The notes beneath the pieces are model-generated. The model did no database searches and was not told where the DNA came from. It saw only the letters and a list, made by a program, of their open reading frames with translations. The position numbers were made by a program, and so were the translations under genes. Below are positions 17,260-26,292 of a DNA stretch of 38,029 nt, in pieces (position 1 is the first letter of the stretch; each line of letters opens with the position of its first letter). This DNA is from an uncultured Lachnospiraceae bacterium. Its GTDB lineage: Bacteria; Bacillota; Clostridia; Lachnospirales; Lachnospiraceae. The stretch covers positions 1 to 38,029 of the forward strand of contig CAJUMB010000033.1 in the NCBI GenBank assembly GCA_910587105.1. Direction: 5' to 3'.

Positions 17260-17344
17260 AATCACGGTGAAGTTCCGTTTAACATTTATGATTTGTGTCA
17301 AAAGTCCATTGACGTTTCAATCATATAATAGATAGGAAATTTTT

Positions 17345-17728
17345 TCAAGGATTATCCGAGAGAATTTTTTCGAAAAAAAGTCCGGCCAGGAACCACAGGG
17401 GAGCATAATCGAAACGGATGAGTCCTTTGTAATTAAACGGGGACTGGCTGTAATCCCATGGACAGATCTGAAATTTGGTGAGCAGGGAGCCTGTGGTGAA
17501 TTCCATAAAATAAATCCCCATGGTGTAGATACTGCCCCTGTGAAGGGCAGAGAGCTCTTTCAAATATTTTGATACTGGGCCTATAACTGCGGCCATGCCA
17601 TAGATAGGGAACATCCAGATAGAGGAATATCCCATCAGAGTGAAATCTTTCTGCGGCAGGCAGTGGATTCCAGTCCATAGAATTTCCATGCACCATCCGA
17701 TGCTTCCGCACATTAAGAACTTTTTCAT
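17345..17728 (-). CDS. small membrane protein, ABC_trans_CmpB-like (putative ABC transporter permease family)
   Basis: The 127-residue protein is very hydrophobic, with about four membrane spans. The start MKKFLMCGSIGWCMEILWTG resembles the first helix of the CmpB-like family (PF06541), which carries a Gly-Trp-Glu pattern in helix 1. The central FPIYGMAAVIGP and the late WDYSQSPFNYKGLIRF also fit that family. Family members are called ABC transporter permeases by tradition but usually lack a neighbouring ATPase, as here, so the function is effectively unknown. GGAG stands about ten bases before the ATG. The gene lies upstream of pyrB on the same strand with a 140-base gap and probably has its own transcript. 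Confidence 0.6.
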   Translation of the reverse strand: MKKFLMCGSIGWCMEILWTGIHCLPQKDFTLMGYSSIWMFPIYGMAAVIGPVSKYLKELSALHRGSIYTMGIYFMEFTTGSLLTKFQICPWDYSQSPFNYKGLIRFDYAPLWFLAGLFFEKILSDNP

Positions 17729-17813
17729 ATGTGAATAACTCCGTTTTGGTAATAGCTATTTCCCATAATGGAGAAAAAATACGTTTCATGTTCACTTGAT
17801 GCCAGAAATCTCG

Positions 17814-17842
17814 TTGCGGTGGTGAACTGCTTATGATAAAAT
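17814..17842 (+). promoter_or_regulatory. candidate promoter upstream of folC
   Basis: TTGCGG (17814-17819), a 17-base spacer and TAAAAT (17837-17842) would start transcription near 17849, about 190 bases before the folC ATG. The 144-bp inverted-repeat element lies wholly inside the resulting leader. Confidence 0.4.
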
Positions 17843-17886
17843 AACATTCGTAAGGCCAAGGGATTCTTTTTATGTAAGAAAGGAAA

Positions 17887-18030
17887 TGTAACTATTCAGC
17901 AGGCGCTGTTTTGCAGGGGGCTTTGCCGCAGAATGTGGTAAAATCCCGGGACATACAGCAAAAATTTCATTGCCGAAGGCGATTTCCGAGGGATTTTTGC
18001 TTATAATTGTGAAGGTACTGAACAGTTACA
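17887..18030 (+). repeat. 144-bp element bounded by a 13-bp inverted repeat, directly upstream of folC
   Basis: TGTAACTATTCAG (17887-17899) is matched 12 of 13 by the inverted copy CTGAACAGTTACA (18018-18030). Inside is a second hairpin: AGCAAAAAT (17957-17965) pairs with ATTTTTGCT (17993-18001), enclosing a GCC-GAA-GGC mini-stem. The nested symmetric layout suggests a small non-coding mobile element or a structured leader RNA. It ends eight bases before the folC start codon and overlaps its ribosome site region. Confidence 0.5.
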
Positions 18031-18038
18031 AGGGAATT

Positions 18039-19334
18039 ATGAATTATAAGGAATGTAGAAAATATTTAGAAGATATGCAGCGGCTGGGGAGGGTTCTGGG
18101 GCTGGACGGAATGCGGGAATTGATGCGCCGTCTGGGAAATCCCCAGGATGATTTGTGCTTTGTACACGCTGCCGGTACCAACGGCAAGGGTTCTGTGCTG
18201 GCATATGTAACTTGTGCGCTGCTGGAGGCCGGTTACCGGGTGGGCAGGTACACATCGCCGGCTATATTTGAATATCGGGAGATTATGGAAGCAGACGGCA
18301 CTATGATCACTGAGGAGGAATTTGCACGGGTATTTACTTTGGCAGCGGAGGCGGCAGATTCCATGGAACAGGAAGGGCTTCCCCATCCCACGCCCTTTGA
18401 GATGGAAACAGCGGCAGCGTTTTTGTTCTTTCGGCAGAAGGGATGCCAGATTGCTGCCCTGGAGACTGGAATGGGAGGAGACACCGATGCCACGAACCTG
18501 GTGGTGAATACAAAAGCGGCAGTGCTCACATCCATCAGCATGGATCACATGGATGTGCTGGGAAATTCTCTCGAAGAAATTGCCCGCTGTAAAGCGGGGA
18601 TTATCAAGCCCGGCTGCCGCGTTGTCACCACAGTACAGGAGCCGGAGGCGGCCAGAGTGATTGAGGAAGTATGTGCCCGTCAGGGGGTATCCTGTACAAC
18701 CGCAGATTACCGCCAGGCCCAGAGGGTTCATCAGGACCTGTATGGACAGAAGTTTTCTTATGAGGGACGGGAGTATGTGACCCGGCTGTCCGGAAGGTGT
18801 CAGGTGGAAAATGCTGTGACTGCGGTTAAGGTTCTGGAGGTGCTGGCAGAGGAAGGATATGATATCAGCCGTGAGCACATCCAAAGGGGGCTTGAGAAGA
18901 CCACATGGCCGGGAAGATTCACTTTGATTAGGGAGAATCCAGCGGTGATTTTAGACGGCGCCCATAACCCCAAGGCGGCCAGACAGCTGGCGGATTCCAT
19001 TAAGAGCTGTCTTTCGGGAAAGAGGCTGATCTATGTGATGGGAATGTTTCAGGATAAAGATTATGAGGAAGTGATCTCCCTTACAGCGCCGCTGTCAGAG
19101 GAAATTCTCACAGTGGAGACTCCAGGGAATCCCCGGGCCTTTCCGGCAGAAAAACTGGCAGAGGCGGCAGGCAGAATCCATCCCCGGGTGAGAGCCGTTT
19201 CGTCTTTAAAAGAGGCGGCGGAACTTTCTTTGGAGAAGGCAGGAACAGAAGGGGCTGTGGTGGTGTTCGGTTCCCTGTCTTTCCTGGGGGAAATCAGTGG
19301 ATATTATCTCAGGAACTGTATGGAAATAACTTAA
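18039..19334 (+). CDS. folC: bifunctional dihydrofolate synthase / folylpolyglutamate synthase
   Basis: This 431-residue Mur-ligase-type enzyme adds L-glutamate to dihydropteroate and then to folates, using ATP. The P-loop GTNGKGS is at residues 46-52. The omega-loop region gives TSPAIFEYREIM, and METGMGGDTDATN and SMDHMDVLG are the family's magnesium and folate blocks. The C-terminal glutamate-binding domain begins near ILDGAHNPKAARQL. The frame is open further upstream, but the ATG at 18039 gives the usual MNYKECRKYLEDM start with AAGGGA before it. It is followed by the chorismate mutase-prephenate dehydratase gene after a 159-base gap containing a hairpin. Confidence 0.95.
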   Translation: MNYKECRKYLEDMQRLGRVLGLDGMRELMRRLGNPQDDLCFVHAAGTNGKGSVLAYVTCALLEAGYRVGRYTSPAIFEYREIMEADGTMITEEEFARVFTLAAEAADSMEQEGLPHPTPFEMETAAAFLFFRQKGCQIAALETGMGGDTDATNLVVNTKAAVLTSISMDHMDVLGNSLEEIARCKAGIIKPGCRVVTTVQEPEAARVIEEVCARQGVSCTTADYRQAQRVHQDLYGQKFSYEGREYVTRLSGRCQVENAVTAVKVLEVLAEEGYDISREHIQRGLEKTTWPGRFTLIRENPAVILDGAHNPKAARQLADSIKSCLSGKRLIYVMGMFQDKDYEEVISLTAPLSEEILTVETPGNPRAFPAEKLAEAAGRIHPRVRAVSSLKEAAELSLEKAGTEGAVVVFGSLSFLGEISGYYLRNCMEIT

Positions 19335-19365
19335 ACATCTTGCTTGTCTATTTCAACCATTGCAC

Positions 19366-19413
19366 AGGTCAAAAAGCCTGGACGCAGCCCACTGCGCCTG
19401 CGTTTTTTGACCT
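19366..19413 (+). repeat. large inverted repeat between folC and pheA
   Basis: AGGTCAAAAA (19366-19375) and TTTTTGACCT (19404-19413) are perfect inverted copies. Between them a GCAG-CCCA-CTGC mini-hairpin forms the tip. TGC and GCA outside extend the pairing imperfectly. The right arm is not followed by a T run in the + direction, although its own T6 lies inside the stem. It sits 80 bases before the pheA start and could act as a leader structure or a palindromic repeat. Confidence 0.5.
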
Positions 19414-19493
19414 GCACACTGATTGAGATATCCTGTGCAGTCTGTTCAAGTTATTTTCCTACAGTTCCTCAGGAACACGAGGAGATGAAAGCG

Positions 19494-20645
19494 ATGGCAG
19501 ATTTATTAGAGCTAAGAGATAAAATTGATGCAATTGACAAGGAGGTTATCCGTCTGTTTGAAGAACGGATGGAGGTAAGCCGCCAGGTGGCAGATTTTAA
19601 AATCCGGACAGGAAAGCCTGTGTTTGACCAGGAACGGGAGAGGGCCAAGCTTCATGCCATTAAAGAGATGGCCCATACTCCGTTCAACGCCACAGGGGCA
19701 GAAGAACTGTTTCAGCAGATTATGTCTATGAGCCGGAAGCTTCAGTATCAGCTGCTGACCGAACATGGCATCGAGGAAGAAAAGACATATACTATGGCAG
19801 ATACCCTTCCCATGAAAAATGTGCGTGTGGTGTTTCAAGGTGTGGAGGGGGCTTACAGTTATGCGGCCATGAGAGAATTTTTCAAAAACGGTGTGGAAAG
19901 TTTCCATGTGCGGACCTGGAAAGACGCTATGGACCAGATTGCAAATGGAAGGGCAGATTATGGGGTGCTTCCCATCGAGAATTCTACAGCAGGAATTGTG
20001 GCGGACATTTATGACCTTCTGGTAGACTATGACCTGTACATAGCAGGCGAACAGATTATCAAATGTGAGCATGCTCTCTTGGGACTGCCGGAGGCGTCCA
20101 TGGAGGATATACAGGTGGTTTACTCCCACCCCCAGGCGCTGATGCAGTGTAAGATATTCCTGGAAGAGCATCCCCAGTGGGATACCCGGGAGCTGGGAAA
20201 TACAGCGGTGGCAGCCAGGAAAGTGATGGAGGAAAAGAATCCGGCCCAGGGCGCCATAGCCAGCAAGGCGGCCGCAGAATTTTTTGGATTAAAAGTGCTG
20301 AAAGATAAGATATACCACAATCAGCACAATTCTACCCGGTTCATTATTGTAAGTTCCCGCCAGGTGTATGATGCCAGAGCGGATAAGATCAGCATATGTT
20401 TCGAACTGCCTCATAAAAGCGGTACGTTATATAATATGCTGTCCCATTTTATTTACAATGGCCTGAATATGACCAAGATTGAATCCCGTCCCATACCGGG
20501 GAGAAACTGGGAGTACCGGTTTTTTATAGATTTTGAAGGAAATCTGGAGGACAGTGCGGTGAAAAATGCTCTGAGAGGTATCCGCCAGGAGGCCAGCCAG
20601 GTGAGAGTCTTTGGGAATTACCGTGAAAGCACCAAAGAACCATGA
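19494..20645 (+). CDS. pheA: bifunctional chorismate mutase / prephenate dehydratase
   Basis: This 383-residue P-protein turns chorismate to prephenate and then phenylpyruvate for phenylalanine synthesis. Residues 1-90 are an AroQ-type mutase (LRDKIDAIDKEVIRLFEERM). The dehydratase domain starts near 110 (VFQGVEGAYS), with the catalytic ENSTAGIV near 161 and HNQHNSTRF near 274. The C-terminal ACT domain carries the phenylalanine-feedback motifs KSGTLYNML and ESRP, so the enzyme should be feedback-inhibited. GAGGAG nine bases before the ATG at 19494 decided the start; an ATG at 19485 touches that site directly and is less likely. No phenylalanine-rich leader peptide was found in the gap upstream. 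Confidence 0.93.
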   Translation: MADLLELRDKIDAIDKEVIRLFEERMEVSRQVADFKIRTGKPVFDQERERAKLHAIKEMAHTPFNATGAEELFQQIMSMSRKLQYQLLTEHGIEEEKTYTMADTLPMKNVRVVFQGVEGAYSYAAMREFFKNGVESFHVRTWKDAMDQIANGRADYGVLPIENSTAGIVADIYDLLVDYDLYIAGEQIIKCEHALLGLPEASMEDIQVVYSHPQALMQCKIFLEEHPQWDTRELGNTAVAARKVMEEKNPAQGAIASKAAAEFFGLKVLKDKIYHNQHNSTRFIIVSSRQVYDARADKISICFELPHKSGTLYNMLSHFIYNGLNMTKIESRPIPGRNWEYRFFIDFEGNLEDSAVKNALRGIRQEASQVRVFGNYRESTKEP

Positions 20646-20674
20646 GAACCAAGGAGGCAGCAAAGGAGAGACAG

Positions 20675-21985
20675 ATGTCAGGATTAGAAACATGTGTGTT
20701 ATATCGGGAGTTTGAGCATGGACAGGTGCTGGAGAAGATGTCCCGGCTGATGTACAGTGATACGGCAGGGGACATGGATGCGATGGATGCGCAGGAGCAG
20801 AAAAATTTGTTTTTTGCCAGCGTACATGGTCTGGTGGAGCTGGCAGGTTCTTATGGGTTTGCCGGAAACCTGTGGCATAATTATCTCACGTTTCTGTTGG
20901 TGAATCATGAAAATGCATTCAGCATGGCTTGTGAGATTGTAGGGCCTGTGGAGGGCAGTATCAATGAGATAGCCAAAAATGATTTTGAGATTTTCAAGGA
21001 ATTGTATGATTATGACCTGGAGATTTTTGACAAGAAGTTTCACAGTTCCATGGGAAGACTCATATCTGATTACCAGAATATCAATGAGAGCAGCAAATTG
21101 TTTAACAAACGAATCCGGGACCGTATTTGTACGCTGAGCCGGAAATTGGCCCATGCCCAGAGTGTGGAAGTTTTTATGGAAGATATGGTGGATTTTTACC
21201 GGGATTTCGGTGTGGGCAGACTGGGGCTTCACAAGGCTTTCCGGGTGGAACACACGGAGCAGGGCAATGTGGTGATCCAGCCCATCACCAACATCGCCCA
21301 TGTACATCTGGATGATCTGGTGGGGTATGAGATTGCAAAGAAGAAACTCATGGACAATACAGAGGCTTTTGTGGAAGGGCGTAAGGCCAACAACTGCCTG
21401 CTGTTCGGAGATGCAGGCACAGGAAAATCTTCCAGTGTCAAAGCCATTCTCAATCAGTATTATGACCGGGGACTGCGCATCATCGAGGTTTATAAACATC
21501 AGTTCCAGGATCTCCACGAAGTGATTGCCCAGATTAAGAATAGAAATTACAAATTTATCATATATATGGATGACTTATCCTTTGAAGAATTTGAAATCGA
21601 ATACAAATATCTGAAAGCGGTTATAGAGGGCGGCCTGGAGAGAAAACCAGAAAATGTGCTCATCTATGCCACCTCTAACCGCCGCCACTTAATTCGGGAG
21701 AATTTTGATGACAAAGAAGGCCGCAGGGAGGATCTCCACGCTTCCGACACGGTACAGGAAAAACTTTCCCTGGTATACAGGTTTGGAGTGACTATTTTCT
21801 TCTGCGCACCCAATAAAAAAGAATTCCAGAATATTGTTTCTGTACTGGCTCAGCGGCATGGAATCCAGATGCCAAAAGAACAGCTGCTGCTGGAAGCAAA
21901 CCAGTGGGAGCTGAGCCACGGCGGACTCACCGGGCGTACGGCCCAGCAGTTTATTGATTACCTTCTGGGAACTGTAAAAAAATAG
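20675..21985 (+). CDS. DUF815-family AAA+ ATPase
   Basis: The protein has 436 residues. The first 200 residues are helical without clear motifs. The C-terminal half is an AAA+ domain of the DUF815 family: Walker A GDAGTGKSSS near residue 246, Walker B FIIYMDDLSFEEFE near 292, sensor 1 YATSNRRHL, and a late GLTGRTAQQFIDYL lid. The family is conserved in Clostridia but its cellular role is unknown. AAAGGAG precedes the ATG at 20675. An alternative ATG at 20642 overlaps the pheA stop by four bases but lacks a good ribosome site. It is co-directional with pheA and ppx, so an operon is likely. Confidence 0.85.
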   Translation: MSGLETCVLYREFEHGQVLEKMSRLMYSDTAGDMDAMDAQEQKNLFFASVHGLVELAGSYGFAGNLWHNYLTFLLVNHENAFSMACEIVGPVEGSINEIAKNDFEIFKELYDYDLEIFDKKFHSSMGRLISDYQNINESSKLFNKRIRDRICTLSRKLAHAQSVEVFMEDMVDFYRDFGVGRLGLHKAFRVEHTEQGNVVIQPITNIAHVHLDDLVGYEIAKKKLMDNTEAFVEGRKANNCLLFGDAGTGKSSSVKAILNQYYDRGLRIIEVYKHQFQDLHEVIAQIKNRNYKFIIYMDDLSFEEFEIEYKYLKAVIEGGLERKPENVLIYATSNRRHLIRENFDDKEGRREDLHASDTVQEKLSLVYRFGVTIFFCAPNKKEFQNIVSVLAQRHGIQMPKEQLLLEANQWELSHGGLTGRTAQQFIDYLLGTVKK

Positions 21986-22044
21986 CTTTACGGCAGATAA
22001 ACGGTAAAGTTATTTACAGTTTTCTGGGCAGAAAGGAGGAGCAT

Positions 22045-23580
22045 ATGCCCATAACCACTTTTGCCGCAATTGATGTTGGATCCTACGAAGTGGGAATGAA
22101 GATTTTTGAACTTTCTAAAAAGTATGGCCTGAAGGAGATTGACACGGTCCGGCATCGGCTGGAGCTGGGAAAGGATGTGTTTGAAAGCGGGCGGTTCAGT
22201 TCCAAAATGATTATGGAATTGTGTACCGTATTGAAAAATTACAAAGAAATTATGGACGGTTACCGGGTGGACAGCTACCGGGCTTATGGGACAAGTCCGT
22301 TCCGGGAGTCCAAGAATGCCCATATTGCCATTGAGCGGGTGAAGCAGAGAGCTGGAGTGGATATATCCGTTTTGAGCAACTCGGAACAGAGGTTTTTGGG
22401 CTACAAGTCCATTGCTGCGCAGGAAAGCGGTTTCCAGAAAATGATCCGCAAGAGTACGGCCATTGTGGACGTAGGCGGAGGCGGTATACAGGTTTCTCTG
22501 TTTGATAAAGATGCACTGGTTACTACCCAGCATATGCGTCTGGGAAGCCTGCGCATCCGGGAAAAACTCCTGTCTTTGGAGAAAGAGACCACGCATTATG
22601 AACAGCTGGTAGAAGAATTTATCCACAACGAGCTTTTGACCTTTAAGAAATTGTATCTGGGAGACCGGGAAGTCAAACATGTGATTTTTCTGGGAGATTT
22701 TTTCACAGACATTATTTTTCACGGGGAGTCTGTGGAAAATACCATTACCCGGGAGGAATTTAACCGGCTGTATCAGGATATTATCAGCCGTTCCCCGGAG
22801 GAGATGGCAATGCGTCTGGGGATTCCTGTGGAATACGCCACGCTGCTGGTGCCCACAACCGTCATCTATATGAACTTCGTGGACATTTTCAAGACAGAAG
22901 CCATGTGGGTGCCGGGGACTACGCTGGCAGATGGGATTGCCTATGATTACGGGGAAAGCTGCGGGCTGATTAAGCACAAACATAATTTTGAGAACGATAT
23001 TGTGGTGGCGGCTGAGAATATTGCGTACCGATATTCTACCAGTCATCGGCACACCCATGCAGTGGCGAAGATTGCCTTAAAGATTTTTGACAGTATGAAA
23101 AAGGTCCATGGCATGGGAAGCCGTCAGCGGCTGCTGCTGCATATTGCGGCCATTCTTCACGAGTGCGGAAAATATATCAGCATGTATGCAGTGGCAGATA
23201 ACTCTTTTCACATCATCATGTCTACGGAGATTATCGGCCTTTCCCACGAGGAGCGCCAGATCATTGCCAGTGTGGTCCGGTACAATTCCAAAGCCTTTGG
23301 ATATTACGAGGAGATCAGCCGGGAAATCGGGGCAAATCGGGAAAGTTATCAGGTGATCGCCATGCTGACAGCTATTCACCGGGTGGCCAATGCTCTGGAC
23401 CGGGGTCATTATCAGAAAATCAAGGATCTGCATCCCGTATTAAAGGACGGCCAGCTTACGTTGTCACTGGAAGCAGAGAGGGATTTCGGTCTGGAACAGG
23501 GGCTTTTGCAGGAAAAGGCAGATTTTTTTGAAGAAGTTTTCGGTGTTCAGATCCGGCTTCGCAGAAAAAAACAGGTATAG
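22045..23580 (+). CDS. ppx: exopolyphosphatase / guanosine pentaphosphatase family protein
   Basis: The protein has 511 residues. The N-terminal 310 residues are the ASKHA-fold Ppx/GppA domain with the two phosphate loops AAIDVGSYEVGMKIFE and AIVDVGGGGIQVSLF and the SNSEQRFLGYKSI block. The C-terminal part is an HD-type helical domain (SHRHTHAVAKIALKIF, AAILHECGKYIS), where the usual HD pair reads HE, as in enterobacterial Ppx. The enzyme is expected to remove terminal phosphates from polyphosphate, or pppGpp gamma-phosphate. AAAGGAGG precedes the ATG. The next gene, polyphosphate kinase, starts 11 bases after the stop, so synthesis and breakdown of polyphosphate are encoded as one unit. Confidence 0.92.
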   Translation: MPITTFAAIDVGSYEVGMKIFELSKKYGLKEIDTVRHRLELGKDVFESGRFSSKMIMELCTVLKNYKEIMDGYRVDSYRAYGTSPFRESKNAHIAIERVKQRAGVDISVLSNSEQRFLGYKSIAAQESGFQKMIRKSTAIVDVGGGGIQVSLFDKDALVTTQHMRLGSLRIREKLLSLEKETTHYEQLVEEFIHNELLTFKKLYLGDREVKHVIFLGDFFTDIIFHGESVENTITREEFNRLYQDIISRSPEEMAMRLGIPVEYATLLVPTTVIYMNFVDIFKTEAMWVPGTTLADGIAYDYGESCGLIKHKHNFENDIVVAAENIAYRYSTSHRHTHAVAKIALKIFDSMKKVHGMGSRQRLLLHIAAILHECGKYISMYAVADNSFHIIMSTEIIGLSHEERQIIASVVRYNSKAFGYYEEISREIGANRESYQVIAMLTAIHRVANALDRGHYQKIKDLHPVLKDGQLTLSLEAERDFGLEQGLLQEKADFFEEVFGVQIRLRRKKQV

Positions 23581-23590
23581 GAGAATGACC

Positions 23591-25750
23591 ATGGAAGAAA
23601 AAAATTACAGGAAAGCGGAATATTATGTGAATCGGGAGCGGAGCTGGCTGTTATTTAACCGGCGGGTGTTGAGCGAGGCGCGGGACAGTTCCATCCCTCT
23701 TTTTGAACGGCTGAAATTTTTAAGCATAACTTCTTCCAACCTGGATGAATTTTATATGGTGCGGGTGGCATCTCTGAAAGACCAGGTACACGCCCAGTAT
23801 ACCAAACCGGATATTGCCGGGCTGTCCCCGAAAGACCAGCTGAAGAAGATTGGGGAAGATACCCACGAGCTGGTACAGCTTCAGTACAGTACCTATAACC
23901 GTTCCCTGTATCCAGCGTTGAAGAATAAAGCGGGTCTGGTTCTGATCAGCCAGCATGAGGAACTGTCTAAACATCAGAAAAAGTTTGTGGATGAATACTT
24001 TGAAGAAAATATCTATCCTGTGCTCACACCTATGGCCATGGATTCTTCCCGTCCATTTCCACTGATTCGGAATAGAAGCCTGAATATCGGAGCCCTGATT
24101 TCCAAAAAGGATCGGAAAAAGGGAAAAGAAGTACTGGAATTTGCCACCGTGCAGGTGCCTGCTGTACTTCCCAGGCTGATCTGCCTTCCGGATGATAAGG
24201 ATGGGCAGAAAGTGGTGATTCTGCTGGAAGAAATCATTGAGCGGAACATTGGCAAGCTGTTTCTCAGCTATGATGTGGTATGTGCTCATCCTTACCGGAT
24301 TATGCGCAATGCAGACCTGAGCATCGACGAGGACGAGGCGGAGGACCTGCTCAAAGAGATTCAGAAACAGCTGAAGAAGCGCCAGTGGGGGGAAGTGATC
24401 CGTCTGGAGGTGGAGGACCGGATTGATAAACGTCTGTTGAAAATTTTGAAGACAGAATTTCACAGTAAAGAGGAGGATATTTTTCATATCCCCGGGCCTC
24501 TGGATCTGACTTTTCTTATGAAATTATACGCTTTGGAAGGGTTTGACCAGTTTAAAGCACAGTCTCATCAGCCGGCACCAGTTCCTGCGTTCATCGACCA
24601 GGACGATATTTTTGAAGTAATCCAGAAACAGGATGTATTCCTTCATCATCCGTACATGAGTTTTGACCCGGTGGTGAATTTTGTACGCCAGGCGGCAAAA
24701 GATCCGGATGTGCTGGCCATTAAGCAGACTCTTTACCGGGTCAGCGGCAATTCCCCCATCATAGCGGCTCTGGCGAAAGCAGCGGAAAACGGAAAGCAGG
24801 TGTCTGTGCTGGTGGAACTGAAGGCCCGGTTCGATGAGGAGAATAACATTGTCTGGGCGAAGATGCTGGAAAAGGCGGGCTGTCATGTGATTTACGGCCT
24901 GGTGGGGCTGAAAACCCACAGCAAGATTACGCTGGTAGTGCGCAGGGAGGAGACTGGTATCCGCAGGTATGTGCATCTGGGAACGGGAAATTACAACGAC
25001 AGTACAGCCAGGCTCTACACAGACTGCGGTATATTTACCTGCGACGCCCGGTTCGGAGAAGACGCCACGGCAGTGTTTAACATGCTGTCCGGCTATTCAG
25101 AGCCAAAGTCCTGGCACAAGCTGATTATGGCCCCCCTGTGGATGAAAAAGCGGTTTCTTCGAATGATTCAGACCGAGCGGGAGCACGCAGAGGAAGGAAA
25201 GCCTGCCCATATTGCCGCCAAAATCAATTCCCTGTGCGACCCGGATATTATCGAGGCCTTATATCAGGCATCTTCTTCCGGGGTAAAGATCGACCTGCTT
25301 ATACGGGGAATCTGCTGTCTGAAAGTGGGGATTCCAGGAATCAGTGAAAATATCCGTGTCCGTTCCATTGTGGGTGATTTTCTGGAGCACAGCCGCATTT
25401 TCTATTTCTATAACAATGGGGCTGAGGATGTGTTTATGGGAAGTGCAGACTGGATGACCAGGAATCTGGACCGGAGGGTGGAGATTGTATTTCCGGTAGA
25501 GAACGCCAATATTAAACAGGAAGTTCTTCATATTCTGGATATGGAATTCCGGGATAATATAAAAGCACATATATTAAAAGATGATGGACATTACGAGAAA
25601 CAGGACCGGAGAGGAAAGTCTGCCCTGAATTCTCAGATGCTGTTCTGCCGGGAGGCCAGGGAACGGGTAGAGGCCATGGCAAAACAACACGAGAAAACAC
25701 GGGTGTTTATACCGGCAGAGCCGGAGCATCTGGAGGAAGACGGGGAATAG
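23591..25750 (+). CDS. ppk: polyphosphate kinase
   Basis: This 719-residue PPK1 reversibly transfers the ATP gamma-phosphate onto polyphosphate. The N-terminal domain begins YYVNRERSWLLFNRRVL and SSNLDEFYMVRVASL. The phospholipase D-like catalytic domains carry GLKTHSKITLVVRRE, where H443 is the expected phospho-acceptor, then HLGTGNYND, and later LEHSRIFYFYNNG with the second conserved histidine. The end MTRNLDRRVEIVFPVE is typical. The start at 23591 was chosen because AGGAG at 23579-23583 overlaps the ppx stop codon with seven-base spacing. Regulation by phosphate is plausible, but no PhoB-type box was seen. Confidence 0.96.
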   Translation: MEEKNYRKAEYYVNRERSWLLFNRRVLSEARDSSIPLFERLKFLSITSSNLDEFYMVRVASLKDQVHAQYTKPDIAGLSPKDQLKKIGEDTHELVQLQYSTYNRSLYPALKNKAGLVLISQHEELSKHQKKFVDEYFEENIYPVLTPMAMDSSRPFPLIRNRSLNIGALISKKDRKKGKEVLEFATVQVPAVLPRLICLPDDKDGQKVVILLEEIIERNIGKLFLSYDVVCAHPYRIMRNADLSIDEDEAEDLLKEIQKQLKKRQWGEVIRLEVEDRIDKRLLKILKTEFHSKEEDIFHIPGPLDLTFLMKLYALEGFDQFKAQSHQPAPVPAFIDQDDIFEVIQKQDVFLHHPYMSFDPVVNFVRQAAKDPDVLAIKQTLYRVSGNSPIIAALAKAAENGKQVSVLVELKARFDEENNIVWAKMLEKAGCHVIYGLVGLKTHSKITLVVRREETGIRRYVHLGTGNYNDSTARLYTDCGIFTCDARFGEDATAVFNMLSGYSEPKSWHKLIMAPLWMKKRFLRMIQTEREHAEEGKPAHIAAKINSLCDPDIIEALYQASSSGVKIDLLIRGICCLKVGIPGISENIRVRSIVGDFLEHSRIFYFYNNGAEDVFMGSADWMTRNLDRRVEIVFPVENANIKQEVLHILDMEFRDNIKAHILKDDGHYEKQDRRGKSALNSQMLFCREARERVEAMAKQHEKTRVFIPAEPEHLEEDGE

Positions 25751-25768
25751 TATGTTACTGAAACCCGT

Positions 25769-26200
25769 TTAAATATTCTTTTCTTGGCCGGAGGTATCTG
25801 CGCTGGCGGGTGCCTCCGGCTTTAATAACAGATATTTCCTTGTAGCGAATAAGGCGGCGATGGCGGCTACTCCGATTAGAGTCTGGGTGGTGTTCAGATG
25901 TTCCACTACCATCTGGCGGGCAGTGGCCAGCATCAGCACTTCCAGCACCGTCTCTGAGGTATGCTGGCAGAGCATTTTCACAAATTCCACTCCAACCACC
26001 AATGTGAGGGCATTGCTCAGGAAGTCATTGAATGGGGTGTCGCCTGGGTGCAGGAAAGAGCTTTGAAAAATGCTCTCTACCAGGGAGATGACAGAGGCGA
26101 TAATTACCAGCAGGATGATGACGGCAAATAGGATTTCCAGATAGCGGGAAATCTTATAAAGGATGCTGTCTATTTTAGAGTTGAAATGTTTATCATTCAT
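25769..26200 (-). CDS. PsiE-like small integral membrane protein
   Basis: This 143-residue protein has four predicted membrane spans: residues about 18-42, 62-80, 85-105 and 108-126. The pattern HTSETVLEVLMLATARQMVVEH followed by LIGVAAIAALFATRKYLL resembles PsiE-like proteins (phosphate-starvation-inducible family PF06146). The match is by eye. It faces ppk tail to tail, which fits a phosphate-linked role but does not prove one. AAAAGGAG lies before the ATG, and a strong minus-strand promoter lies about 93 bases upstream. Its last codons overlap the ppk terminator hairpin. Confidence 0.55.
   Translation of the reverse strand: MNDKHFNSKIDSILYKISRYLEILFAVIILLVIIASVISLVESIFQSSFLHPGDTPFNDFLSNALTLVVGVEFVKMLCQHTSETVLEVLMLATARQMVVEHLNTTQTLIGVAAIAALFATRKYLLLKPEAPASADTSGQEKNI
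25787..25823 (+). terminator. candidate terminator of the ppx-ppk unit
   Basis: GCCGGAGG (25787-25794) pairs with CCTCCGGC (25813-25820), followed by TTT. It starts 37 bases after the ppk stop codon and lies inside the last codons of the minus-strand PsiE-like gene. The T run is short. Confidence 0.45.
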
Positions 26201-26292
26201 GGATAGCTCCTTTTCAGACCGTATGGTCCGTTTTTTTATTTCATTAAAATGTCATAAGTTTATCTGCGGTCTTTTGACAGTCTAATTATTCT

